64,000 nt of DNA from Dallia pectoralis (Eukaryota > Chordata > Actinopteri > Esociformes > Umbridae), in contig CM055753.1 in assembly GCA_029465975.1 (NCBI GenBank), positions 5,072,633 to 5,136,632 on the forward strand, read 5' to 3'. This document shows positions 12,882-22,599 of this stretch, one piece after another; position 1 is the stretch's first letter; each line of letters starts with the position of its first letter. The notes beneath the pieces were generated by a model. That model made no database searches. It worked only from the letters and a program-made list of their open reading frames with translations, and was not told the DNA's origin. The translations under genes and the position numbers were made by a program.

Positions 12882-13674
12882 GTACGTATTAAGTCAGCAC
12901 CCTGGTTATGGAGGAAAGTTTGCAATCTTGCGCGCCGCCGTTAACATTTTTATATGCTGTTTTATAAGCGCAAGGTTTATAGAGGGCCTGTAGATTTCCC
13001 CAACAAAAACTTTGTTATAAACTCCAGGATCACGTGCTTGAAATTGAAATTGGCCATGAGAAACATAACCTGTTTTTCCTTAAATTCTTAAATTTCAACC
13101 ATGTAGTTAATGTAGTTATGCATCTAAAATGTGACTCAGGCCTAATAATCTATAGCCTATAGTCGAACATAAATATATTGAATCATAAATGTAGCCTTGT
13201 TTTATGGTTTCCTATAGCATTAAAGGAACACTTGCGTGCAATAAATGCATTGCCTTTAGTTTAGTAGTTAGCATGTTGGAACTGTAGAGCTGAAGCGATG
13301 AAGCTGGTTTAAACTGCATTATTTCTCGTCATGTGCATGCATCGAGAAATCATGAAGCTGATCAACTATAATCAATAGCTGTGTTATTAGGCTATTGTTG
13401 ATATTATTCTCTATAATTAATGGCATTTTGTGTGAAAACCCAGAGATCATGTTGGCTACAATTAAAATTGCATAATGTTTTTTCGTTGTTATTTTAAGTG
13501 CTGCTCCATTAGGCTTTACAATAAAAGAAAGCATTTGGCATATTTTTGGCGAGTTGGTTTATAATTATTTAAAATGCATATTTACCTAAATGCATTGTTT
13601 TACCATAAAAGCTTGAACGTAGTAATTGCTTGTTTTAGCGCATCATGTGACCGAAATTCTCTTTTTATTTTCAG
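12882..13674 (+). other. hoxa11: hoxa11 intron
   Basis: 793 bp intron, GTACGT...TTTTCAG. It is AT-rich apart from a GATCACGTGC E-box at 13031-13036. No gene inside it. Confidence 0.9.
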
Positions 13675-13907
13675 GTGGACAGAGGACTCGTAAAAAAAGA
13701 TGTCCTTATACAAAATATCAAATCCGAGAACTGGAGAGAGAGTTCTTTTTCAGTGTTTATATCAACAAAGAGAAACGGTTGCAGCTCTCTCGCATGCTGA
13801 ACCTCACCGACCGCCAAGTAAAAATATGGTTTCAGAATCGACGAATGAAGGAAAAGAAATTGAACAGAGACAGATTACAGTATTACACCACGAACCCGCT
13901 GCTTTAG
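13675..13907 (+). CDS. hoxa11: hoxa11, coding exon 2 (homeobox)
   Basis: Follows a TTTTATTTTCAG acceptor. Encodes residues 215-290 and the TAG stop. The homeodomain is residues 218-277 (TRKKRCPYTKYQ to MKEKKLN), with helix 3 KIWFQNRRMKEKK including the invariant W48, F49, N51 and R53. The C-terminal tail RDRLQYYTTNPLL is the diagnostic group-11 tail. There is no YPWM hexapeptide, as expected for Abd-B-type proteins. No frameshift or missing key residue. Confidence 0.97.
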
Positions 13908-14370
13908 ATGTGACTTTTCATGTGCAGTTTACATACTTATTGACTCATCTATTCCATCTGACGTCTGTGGCAACAACAACAATGGCTGCAGTTACCCAAC
14001 GAAGCTCAACTGTTCATTTTAATTTCGAGCAAATGAAGAATTTTGAATAATGCGCATTGACCTAATTGACAAACTGACATCATATTGGCCATCAGATATT
14101 GTTTGAAATATATATTTTATATAGATTTAGATTTTTCTGCGGATGTTGTCCTGAACTAGACTTTGTTCTTTTGTGTAATCTAATATTGCTGTCGTCTTCA
14201 TTTTTGTCACAACGAAGTCGGCCTCATAAGTCTAAGAATGACTGAACCCGGTGCATTTTGTAATCATGAAGCCTCTTGTGTGTTTTTTGTATTTTTTTAT
14301 AATCGCGGTAACATGGTATACGTTTCGTGATGTTGTGCGTTTAATAAATTAGGCTAGAAATTTGGTGTGA
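13908..14370 (+). other. hoxa11: hoxa11 3'UTR
   Basis: Non-coding, AT-rich, with AATAAA at 14343-14348. A second AATAAA at 14918-14923 could serve a longer form. No miR-196 seed match seen. Confidence 0.6.
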
Positions 14371-15499
14371 CCAAATAATAAGACTGCAAGGTTATTTATT
14401 TAATAGCTACACATTTTCTATCATACATATCACAGCAAAATTATAAGGATTTTCTGTTTTGGCCCCAAACAATTACCGCATTTGTAACCGTTTCAAAACC
14501 TCATTTTCATTTATGGAGATTAATTTTAATTTTAATCTGATTTTAACGCACGGATGAACACCAAATTAGAAAAACATTAACCCACAAGCAGACTATACGG
14601 AAATAAGTCCTGTTCGACCTCATTGTAGCCTTTAATGGAATTGTTGCTATGCCTAAAGTTGATACAGACAATGTAACAAGGCCTCCGTGTTTTGACACAG
14701 ATTTACCTAATGGGGCTTTAACATCCATGTTTTGGTAAAACAGGACAATAGGCCTATACGTTTTTTTCACTGGTGTTCTTGTTTTGTATTTCTAAGATGA
14801 ATGTGACATGCGTTTCGAAATATAGGCTTACTTTCAGGGACATCATCTTGGATCAAATGCTTGGTATGCCCCGAATATTCTGTATTCTCCTATATTTTGA
14901 AATTAAAAGTGAAAAAAATAAATGCAAGAATGCAAGTGTGTCTCGTCATTCGACTCAACCCATTTGGAACGTTTTTTTATGTCACACGTAACACATTTTC
15001 ACGCTGGAAGACTAGGTAATAACATTTAAACAGTGACAAAGTTTTTATTAAATCATTCACGTTTTATATTGTATATTTCACATTTGGAATGTATGTTTTA
15101 AATGCATTAATTAGGCCTACATCGTTCACCATAACCCATAAATGTTAATATGCACATATCAGTTCCAATGCTTCGGCACATTTATTTTGATATGTGTGAG
15201 GTTGTATATTCTCTTGTATATGACCTTTGCTCATTGCAATTGTAGGTAAAGGGTGAGATGCACACGGAAGCACAAAATGTGTTTGAAACTCTGACGTGTC
15301 TCAGGCTACCATTCTTATCATTCAATAGAGTTCATTCATTGACATTGAACTTTGAATATGTTTGTCTCAATTACCCGTACTTCTGGTAAATAACCCAAAT
15401 AAAGCCAACTTGTGCATCTCATTGTTTTATTCATCTATACTTCTACATCTGTCTTACTGATTGGATTAAATCCACACCATCTTCCACAACAGTGTCTAG
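14371..15499. other. hoxa11-hoxa10 spacer, first part: no gene seen
   Basis: AT-rich non-coding DNA. Nothing recognised beyond the possible distal poly(A) signal of hoxa11. Confidence 0.55.
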
Positions 15500-16101
15500 G
15501 CGAGAATAGTCAAATTTGCTGTTATTATCACTTAGTTTATGGGCGCCAGTCGCAGCGCTGTGGCGTTCATATATGACAGTCAAATGGGCCATAAACGCGT
15601 GTAGAGAGAGGCTGAAGTTTATGGTTGCTTCTCTCCGCCATAGTCCGGCCTTGCCTGGTCTGCATGGCGCATCCTTTACCGCGCGTTGGAATTCCCTCCC
15701 TAATTACTGGACATCCTACCGGTTGCCGGAGCAACGCCGCCATAAAACCTGTCTAAGAATCTGGAGCATTTGTACAATTGGAGTGCAGTGCAATAAACCG
15801 TCTGAGAACCAAGGTTATTAACCCTGTTACCAAGGTGGCAAGAGCGACGACAGGGGAAAGGACTGATTGGAAAAGCCTCTGCACACTGGCAGCTTGGACT
15901 TCATTTGAGAGTGCTTTTCCACAATCGCTGGTTGTCCGCCTTACGTCGGAGTGGTAACCCAGACTTGGTTTCAATCCGAGACGCCTCTTCTCGCCACCAG
16001 GCGGCGCAATTTAGATCAATGTCAATGCCGTGGATCTTTTTGTCTGCTGTAAACCACCAGAAGAAACCTTGAAGAATTTCGAGAAGAAACTTGCAGTGCA
16101 G
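15500..16101 (+). promoter_or_regulatory. Candidate enhancer with clustered TTTATGG/CCATAAA boxes
   Basis: Five AbdB/CDX-type boxes lie within 262 bp in alternating orientation: TTTATGG at 15536-15542, CCATAAA at 15589-15595, TTTATGG at 15618-15624, CCATAAA at 15740-15746 and CAATAAA at 15791-15797. The block is GC-richer than its surroundings and ends at a usable 5' splice site, TGCAG|GTACGT (GT at 16102). It could therefore also be an upstream non-coding exon of hoxa10 or hoxa9. The open frame through it has no recognisable protein motif. Confidence 0.45.
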
Positions 16102-16432
16102 GTACGTTTTCCAACAAAGCGTTAGGCTACATTAATATGTGAGAAAACGTGGCGTTTCTTACGAACTATGTTTTCTAAACCTCTATAATGTAATTATCTT
16201 TTGCGGTTTTAATCTTTATTTTGCATATTTCGATATGGTGGTGGTCAGTGCAGTATGTTTGGCAACATAACGAAAGTGTGCATATCTGAAAGGCAAGCAG
16301 CCTTGTATAGTAACACGCGATGCTTTCATATTTTTGCTATGTTTAAGCAAATTTATTTTATATGTATGACCAAATCAATATTATGTGGTAAATAATCCCA
16401 AAATATCCAGTAGGCTAGCACAGAGGTCTATG

Positions 16433-16556
16433 TTTTAACCTTTATTTAACCAGGTAGGCCGATTGAGAACAAATTATTTCTTATTTGCAATGTCGACCTG
16501 GGGAGAAGCTGGGGATTGAACCCATCATACAAACAAAGCGCTACCACTGAGTTCTC
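16433..16556 (-). mobile_element. tRNA-derived SINE fragment
   Basis: Read on the - strand it starts with an A-box-like ACTCAGTGGTAGCGC, then a B-box GGGTTCAATCCCC, then a body containing TTCTCAATCGGCCTACCTGG and a TTAAATAAAGGTTAAA tail. The tRNA-like head lacks the anticodon part. The tail resembles the ...CTAGTTAAATAAAGGT 3' end of a SINE very common in salmonids and their relatives (recalled, not searched). It is diverged and short. Confidence 0.65.
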
Positions 16557-16623
16557 AAATTCGATTTTATCTTATTTTTATTTAAACAATTTGCCTACAT
16601 TATCCCATATACAGCCAGTAGGC

Positions 16624-16653
16624 ATATATATATTATATATATATATATATATA
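16624..16653. repeat. (TA)n tract
   Basis: Imperfect TA dinucleotide run of about 30 bp just downstream of the SINE. Confidence 0.9.
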
Positions 16654-16779
16654 ATAACAATTAATTAATGATTAAATTCGATCTGGAGCTGGTGTGAGCG
16701 CTCCTAAATCACAACAAACACTTATGAAGTCCACCACTATCACTCATGTCTTTGATTATTTTTGGAATCAATCGTAACT

Positions 16780-17160
16780 GCATTTGGGGTCCTTCCAGAA
16801 CGCATTACTTTCTTTGGACCGTGCCAAAAGTATAAACGATGCTATTGAAACAGTGTCCTTTTACTTCCTGATCTAGAAAACTATAAGAGGGGGAGATATT
16901 TGGTGTCAGTTTATTGCGCGGAGAGAGTTCTCCATGTCATATACAAGGCATGGACTCAACTTTCCTAGTCCTTTGTCTCTCGTGAAAAATAAATGCTTCC
17001 GCTGGATGTAATAAAACGCCGCGTTATTGTTCATAACTGCCCTCACGACGAACATGATCCTTCCGAAAGGGCCTTCTCGGTCATCATTATACGAGGTTGA
17101 TCAAAGACACTGGTCAGAGTAAACTGTTTTCGGGACATTATAGCTGGACAGCTGTGAAAA
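16780..17160. promoter_or_regulatory. Candidate conserved non-coding block, hoxa11-hoxa10 spacer
   Basis: GC-richer stretch with CAGTTTATTGCGCGG near 16907 and AATAAAACGCCGCG near 17010, which are CDX/posterior-Hox-type AT boxes next to GC-rich sequence. No open frame or promoter grammar. Conservation is inferred from composition only. Confidence 0.3.
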
Positions 17161-17198
17161 TGAAGATTTAATAGCGTCAATTAATAACTGTAACATGC

Positions 17199-17239
17199 AG
17201 ATATAACTGATAGGTCCAGGAGATATAACTGATAGGTCC
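17199..17239. repeat. Two-copy 22 bp tandem repeat
   Basis: AGATATAACTGATAGGTCC occurs at 17199-17217 and again at 17221-17239, 22 bp apart and identical. It lies directly before a GT microsatellite and looks like a local slippage duplication. Confidence 0.9.
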
Positions 17240-17260
17240 CAAAGTCAATACCGGAGTATA

Positions 17261-17267
17261 TGTGTGT

Positions 17268-17311
<44 letters not shown>
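17261..17311. repeat. (TG)n microsatellite
   Basis: About 51 bp of TG with one TC interruption, followed by a G-rich TTGGGTGGGTGGGG stretch. Confidence 0.95.
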
Positions 17312-17312
<1 letters not shown>

Positions 17313-19230
17313 GGGTGGGTGGGGGGCTGTGCGGGCCACAACTCTTTCGAACCTGCATGTGCACAGCATTAATTAACGTCAACATTGAGTGTTGAATTTC
17401 CAATGGCAGATATTTATTAGGATCACAAAATGTTTTGCTGATGGTGTTTTTGGTGGTCTCGTAGTCCGTTTAATGTTCACAACTAACAAATGGTTTTCTG
17501 TAGGCCAACCGTCAACCCTGAGTCCGCCATATAAAGAATGCATATTTTTTCACTTCATACTAATTAACATAACGTTTGCATTTTTACTTATATAATTAAA
17601 CAGACGGTTTATCATTGAACTCTTATAATACGTCAATAACAACAATAGATCTATAGGTACGTTATGTAGATCCGGGGATCTTACCGGCAAGTTGTTGTAG
17701 GTTGTTCATTTATAAATGTTGCCACGAGAAGGACACCGCAGGGTGAAAACAAACAGATCCTGAGGGCCAGAGCCACCTGGTCCTGGTTTATTGGTCCAAG
17801 CTTAACTTCAACCTGGGTGGAGAGGGAGAGACGGCACATTGCTATGGGATGTAACAAAATGGAGGGAGACTAGTTGTTACCCTATAACGCCTTCAAAAGG
17901 ACAAAAAGAGAAAGTACGAAAAGTATAGTTTAAACCACCATAACATATATAGGTAATTTTCTCTAGAACTACCGTTGTGCACGTGAATAATAACTGTAAG
18001 CTATAAATTAATGCAAGACATGACAGATACATAAATAAATCCATGTTTTGAATAGCTTTATAACACGCTATTGTACAATGGCAACCACATTATAAAACCA
18101 CTGACTGAAATGTACAGGCTTCTGCATTGAAGCAAATTGCGCAAGGATTATTCTCACACCAAAATAATTCAATGCTGACATTTGAGTTCAATATGCAAGT
18201 CTATTTTCAGACCCCACCTAATTTCGATATCCATTTGATACAAATCCTTTTTATACTGCATTTTCATTTGACCGTGTTTACTGCATATACATATGTTGAA
18301 GTTTATTTTAGTGCTATCATCATTTTTTAAATGTCTCTACAATTGTAAATTAATTTGACCAGTGTTATATTTTATTAAAGCACTATTCTGTGGCTTTTTG
18401 TATGGCTTTTGGAACCAGGGAACCTTTTTGATTACTTATGTGAATTAGAATTTAAAATCTCGAGCAGTGTTGGCGATATAGACACGAATGAATTCAGATC
18501 TTTATTTATTTGGTTTGATATGAGCAAATTGAGACTACTGGTATTATTTTGCCATACAATCCACCAAAGACTAATCTTTATAACGTGTAAATGTTGCTGT
18601 ATTTTGGGTCGCATTGATTACACTGCCTCCGAGGGGCTGTTGTAAACCTCACGTTTTAGTACAGGAAGTACCCATATCCTTTTCTAGAATTGTAGAATGT
18701 AGTGATTGAAGTCTCTAAACTTTTGCAATGTCACACATTAAGGTCACCAATCTACTTTGAATAGAACAGGTCGGTAATTTATTTCTTAATTTCTGAATGG
18801 TGATGATCTAAATGAGCCATAACATGGTGAGTTATATAGGTTCGTCTTATTTGTTCAAGTAGTTGTACCTTTCTTATTGATTGGAAACGAAAAGGGTTTC
18901 TATTCTGTAGTTTTGTGCGAGATGTGTCCATATGCGTAATGTAGCTATCAACTAAAGCCACATCGAGATTTGCAGCTAATTGCCATATACTGATTGTAAT
19001 TCTACGAACAGAAAACAATGCAGCAAATCAAAACACATAATCGATAGGAATGCAGCCGAACAGTCCATTTTCATAGGTGCGCACAGATTGCTTTTTCCTT
19101 TTCGAATGTTTGCATTCTGTACATAGGGCCTCGCCCTATGGTGGTGCATTAAGGCGAGGTGAGAGGAACTCGCTGATTGCTGTGCTGTCTCCTTTCACTG
19201 CCTCAGAGATGGATATGGCCCCGGCTGCTA
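17312..19230. other. hoxa11-hoxa10 spacer, last part: no gene seen
   Basis: Mostly AT-rich. One GC-richer block at about 17660-17850, containing CCTGGTTTATTGGTCC, may be regulatory. No RNA gene, repeat or convincing open frame. Confidence 0.5.
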
Positions 19231-19348
19231 CGTCGCCGTGGCTGGAAGGGGAGGCGCCTTGCGTATCCAAGCGTTCCTATTGGCTCATGTTGTCTACATG
19301 GTGGAGAGGGGGTACCTCTAATCATGTCCAGCATGTTTTGCACAAGAA
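19231..19348 (+). promoter_or_regulatory. hoxa10: hoxa10 proximal promoter / 5'UTR
   Basis: An inverted CCAAT box (ATTGG, 19279-19283) lies 65 bp upstream of the start codon. Eleven bases further on is TACATG (19295-19300), which matches CACGTG at 4 of 6 positions. This is the same geometry as the intact CCAAT/E-box pairs of hoxa3 and hoxa4, so it may be a decayed E-box. Confidence 0.4.
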
Positions 19349-20240
19349 ATGTCAGCCAGAAAGGGCTATCTTATCCCCTCGCAAAAATATACAACAATAA
19401 TGTCATGCTCGGACAGCCCAGCAGGAAACGCATTTTTAGTGGATGCTCTGATCAGTGGCCGGACGGATGGTGGAGCGGGACACTATTACCCGGGAAACGG
19501 CGTGTGCTTACCCCATAACGCAGCCCCAGAGGTGCCTTACGGACTACAGAACTGTGGATACTTCCAAGGTTGGCCTATAGGCAAACGGGGCGAAGCAAGT
19601 CCCCAAAGCATGATGTCTGCCGCATCAAGCGCATATTTGTCAGGCATGGAGATGTGGATGGACGCTCAGAGGTCGTGCCGAATGGACCAGCAGCAAACGG
19701 TGGGTCCCCAGGTCGCGCCCTGCTCGTTCCCGCAGAGCATAAAGGAGGAGAGCGCGTACTGTCTATACGAGCCACAAAAGTGCCCCAAAGCCTCGACCGC
19801 CGAGGAATTGACGTACTCGAGGCTAACCACAGCAGGCTCCGGTTCAGGCTCGTGCACAATCACCGACCGTGATGGTGGTGGGGGGGGTGCTGTACCCGTG
19901 CCTGGCTACTTCCGCTTGTCTCAGACACACGCTCCCTCTCAAAAAGTTTACCACGGTGCAGATTCGAACCCCAGTCATTCTCACTTTGGGCTGCACGCTC
20001 CTGCACCGACTCGTTTCCACACCCCGAAACCCCTGGTGTCCTCCACCTCAGCCTGCTCAGCCACGGCGACGCACCAGAAGAGAGACGCAGAGGAAGCTCT
20101 GCTCTCTGATAAGAAACAATCGCAGACGCATGTCTCACCCGGGGACGAGGAGGTGCGTGCGTCCTCCGACGCGGTACCTTCGTCACCAGAGGAAACCGGG
20201 GACGATCTCGTCAAGGAGAAGCTAGAAAAAAACATTAAAG
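19349..20240 (+). CDS. hoxa10: hoxa10, coding exon 1
   Basis: Encodes residues 1-297 plus one base of codon 298. The start MSARKGYLIPSQKY and the following MSCSDSPAGNAFLVDALIS match the N-terminus known for vertebrate Hoxa10, so the upstream ATG at 19349 is preferred over the internal one. Further group-10 landmarks are YYPGNGVCLP, YGLQNCGYF, MWMDAQRSCRM, SIKEESAYCLYEPQKCPK (about residues 128-145) and VPVPGYFRLSQ. The exon ends AAAG|GTAAGC, an excellent donor, and phase 1 joins exon 2 as KGDTKSESSANWL. The full protein is 388 aa. Zebrafish is known to lack hoxa10 in its HoxAa cluster, so its presence here matters for placing the species. It acts in nuclear regulation of axial and fin patterning. 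Confidence 0.97.
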
Positions 20241-20903
20241 GTAAGCTCATTAAAAGGTGTGGTTCCTAAAACCACTTTTTATTGCATGCTGTAAAGACCT
20301 CACGAAACAGGTATTGGCCTATAGCACTTGCAGAGAAACTAGTTTTTGCATTCTGAGGTATGTTCGATTTTTATTTGGCTGTTTTTTTACGCCTGTGGCC
20401 TATCTGTCGCCTTCACATAACCCAAAATGGCTAAATGATTTGTCATTAGCAGTAGCTAATGCATTAGTTGAATGCTTTTTCGAGTGTATGCGTGCGTGAC
20501 GGCTCTGACATATTACAAAATGGTCTATTGAAATACTATATATAGAAATACATTTAGTTTCAATGCTGCAGGGATAAAGAAAAACGATTATATTGTTCAA
20601 AAAAGGGATAATGCAATTATTGTTGCCATTGTTACTCGATATTTATCTTGCATTCGTATATTGGACCTTTCGGTATATATTTGTATACGGGCTTACTCTA
20701 TCCATAAGCAAGTAGCCTATACGCTTGTTTCGATTCTGGGAGGTGCACTTTTGTTATTTGTTCTGTAGGTTAAGTCTAAAGAAACGTTGTGCATTTATTA
20801 TTATTTATTATTGGATAATTTGCAGTACATCCCCGCCCAACACACAAACGTCTTCTTGCATAGCTGCCAGTAGCTAACAGCATGTATCTACCATTTCCTT
20901 TAG
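20241..20903 (+). other. hoxa10: hoxa10 intron
   Basis: 663 bp, GTAAGC...TTTCCTTTAG. No gene or repeat inside. Confidence 0.9.
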
Positions 20904-21178
20904 GAGACACAAAAAGTGAAAGCTCGGCCAACTGGCTAACAGCAAAAAGCGGCAGGAAGAAACGTTGTCCATACACCAAGCACCAGACACTGGAGCTCGA
21001 GAAGGAGTTTCTCTACAACATGTACCTGACTCGCGAGCGTCGCCTAGAGATCAGTAAGAGCGTGCACCTGACCGACAGGCAGGTCAAAATATGGTTCCAG
21101 AATCGCAGAATGAAGCTGAAGAAAATGACCAGAGAAAACAGGATTCGTGAGCTCACGTCCAATTTCGGATACTCGTGA
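20904..21178 (+). CDS. hoxa10: hoxa10, coding exon 2 (homeobox)
   Basis: Encodes residues 299-388 and a TGA stop. ANWLTAKSG (306-314) carries the Trp that replaces the hexapeptide in group 9/10 proteins and contacts PBX. The homeodomain is 314-373 (GRKKRCPYTKHQ to MKLKKMT) with helix 3 KIWFQNRRMKLKK. The tail RENRIRELTSNFGYS is the group-10 signature. All DNA-contacting residues are present. Confidence 0.97.
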
Positions 21179-21900
21179 TAGCGATTCATGTTGTTATTAA
21201 GCCTTGAATTTCACGAGCTAAAAAAAATAATGCAATTTGGAAAGGTCACATCTTCAATGGGCCTACAGAAACAAAAAATCTTTGCTTCATCATACATAAG
21301 CTATTGTTAATAAGTGAATGTAATGGGGGTTTTCTTTTTTCGTTATACGTTTGCTTTCACGTTTTGGAAAAGATTTCTAGAGAAAATAAGTTATGGAATA
21401 TTCGATTCCTGCACTGTCAGAAAAAAAGAACAAAACTGTACCTTCACTGTACCTTTTTTTCTGACAGTGTGCTTTGGATTGTAACCTAGCAAATATTAAT
21501 AACAATTGAGTATACAAATGCATTGCATATATTTCTATATAATTTGGGGAGTTTATTTTCATTTTAGATTGCATGATACAACATAATTCTGATCCATATG
21601 CGGCAGCAAAATCATCGCGGATCCTGCAGTGAAACATAAAGCCTTTTAATCAACACTAAAGGAATGCTATAAGCCGCCGAGTGAAAAATATGGTTCCCTT
21701 ATAATGTAGCTATGTAGATATTATGATGAGACAAAACTGTATTCTAAGTGTACATATAGAGCCAAATCTTATATTAAAATTCAGGATACTATTCTTGTGT
21801 AGACTACAACTAAGGGAAAGGTGGTCTAAATTGTAAAGTTGTTTTTATTGTGTATATCATGATGTACATATGAAGTTGTGATTGTGTAATAAATTATCAT
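21179..21900 (+). other. hoxa10: hoxa10 3'UTR
   Basis: AT-rich, ending near AATAAA at 21888-21893. It contains a perfect 17 bp inverted repeat (listed separately). No ACTACCT miR-196 seed match was seen here, in contrast to the hoxa9 and hoxa7 3'UTRs. Confidence 0.6.
21412..21469. repeat. Perfect 17 bp inverted repeat in the hoxa10 3'UTR
   Basis: Left arm CACTGTCAGAAAAAAAG (21412-21428) and right arm CTTTTTTTCTGACAGTG (21453-21469) are exact reverse complements, with a 24-base loop. It would form a stable RNA hairpin. It also has the look of a very short MITE-like element. Confidence 0.9.
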
Positions 21901-22119
21901 TTCACGTATGGGCCTGCCTGCGTTGTATATTTTTGGAAGTCCGTGTTTATAGCTCCACATTTCTTTTATTTATTTGTCTTTAAAAATAGTAGCAGGCCTA
22001 ATGACATTTTGGACAGCTTTTGGACCGTTGTTGGTGTTTCGATGTTCTCTTTGTGTTGTGCATATCCCTTCTGATTTAGATACTGTATTACACCAGGCAT
22101 AAAACCCGGCCGTATACGC

Positions 22120-22330
22120 ATATAACTCTGCACGCCTATACCAGGCTTTTGTAGTTTTATGACTTGCTCGTATATGACGGTTCTCTCTCTCTAAAGACTG
22201 GCTTCAGTCGACAGAGAGTCGTTAAGACGGAGCGAAGGCTGGAGACACTAGTAGAATTTACCCTGCATTTAGACATTTGTGGACTCAGATATCTTCCTTT
22301 GTAGCTAATTGGAATAACTTCGATCAAGGG
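22120..22330 (+). promoter_or_regulatory. Candidate non-coding exon upstream of mir-196 / hoxa9
   Basis: GC-richer segment with GTTTTATGAC near 22155, ending in AAGGG|GTGAGT (GT at 22331), a strong 5' splice site, about 170 bp before the mir-196 hairpin. In mammals, hoxa9 and mir-196b share upstream transcripts, so this may be a first exon of a transcript that carries mir-196 in its intron. No coding frame. No transcript evidence is available. Confidence 0.4.
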
Positions 22331-22501
22331 GTGAGTAAACTTGTTGTTTTGTTTTGGGGTTTCGGGACACAAATGGGTTACATATTGGTTGGATTTGACA
22401 CTGAAAATGAACACATATTGTACATTCATGCAGGTCGATTATCAACGACATTGACTTTTGAAATCGCTATGAAAACACAAGAAGACCATACGCATTTGTC
22501 T

Positions 22502-22597
22502 TGAGGCCTGGACCGGACTGTGGAGTGGTTTAGGTAGTTTCATGTTGTTGGGATCCATTTTATACCTCTACAACACGAAACTGTCTGAACTGCCTCA
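22502..22597 (+). ncRNA. mir196: mir-196 microRNA precursor
   Basis: The 5' arm contains TAGGTAGTTTCATGTTGTTG followed by GG (22531-22552), the full mature miR-196 sequence. The 3' arm CAACACGAAACTGTCTGAAC (22571-22590) pairs with it. The base of the stem is closed by TGAGGC (22502-22507) with GCCTCA (22592-22597), and the loop is ATCCATTTTATACCTCTA. It lies between hoxa10 and hoxa9, the known site of mir-196b in HoxA. The base at mature position 12 is A, as in the miR-196a form. miR-196 represses neighbouring Hox mRNAs, and candidate sites are seen in the hoxa9 and hoxa7 3'UTRs. Confidence 0.96.
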
Positions 22598-22599
22598 GT

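Noticed and set aside
12335..12993. Several frames overlapping hoxa11 exon 1
   Set aside because: Shadows of the coding frame; the hoxa11 frame alone carries group-11 motifs.
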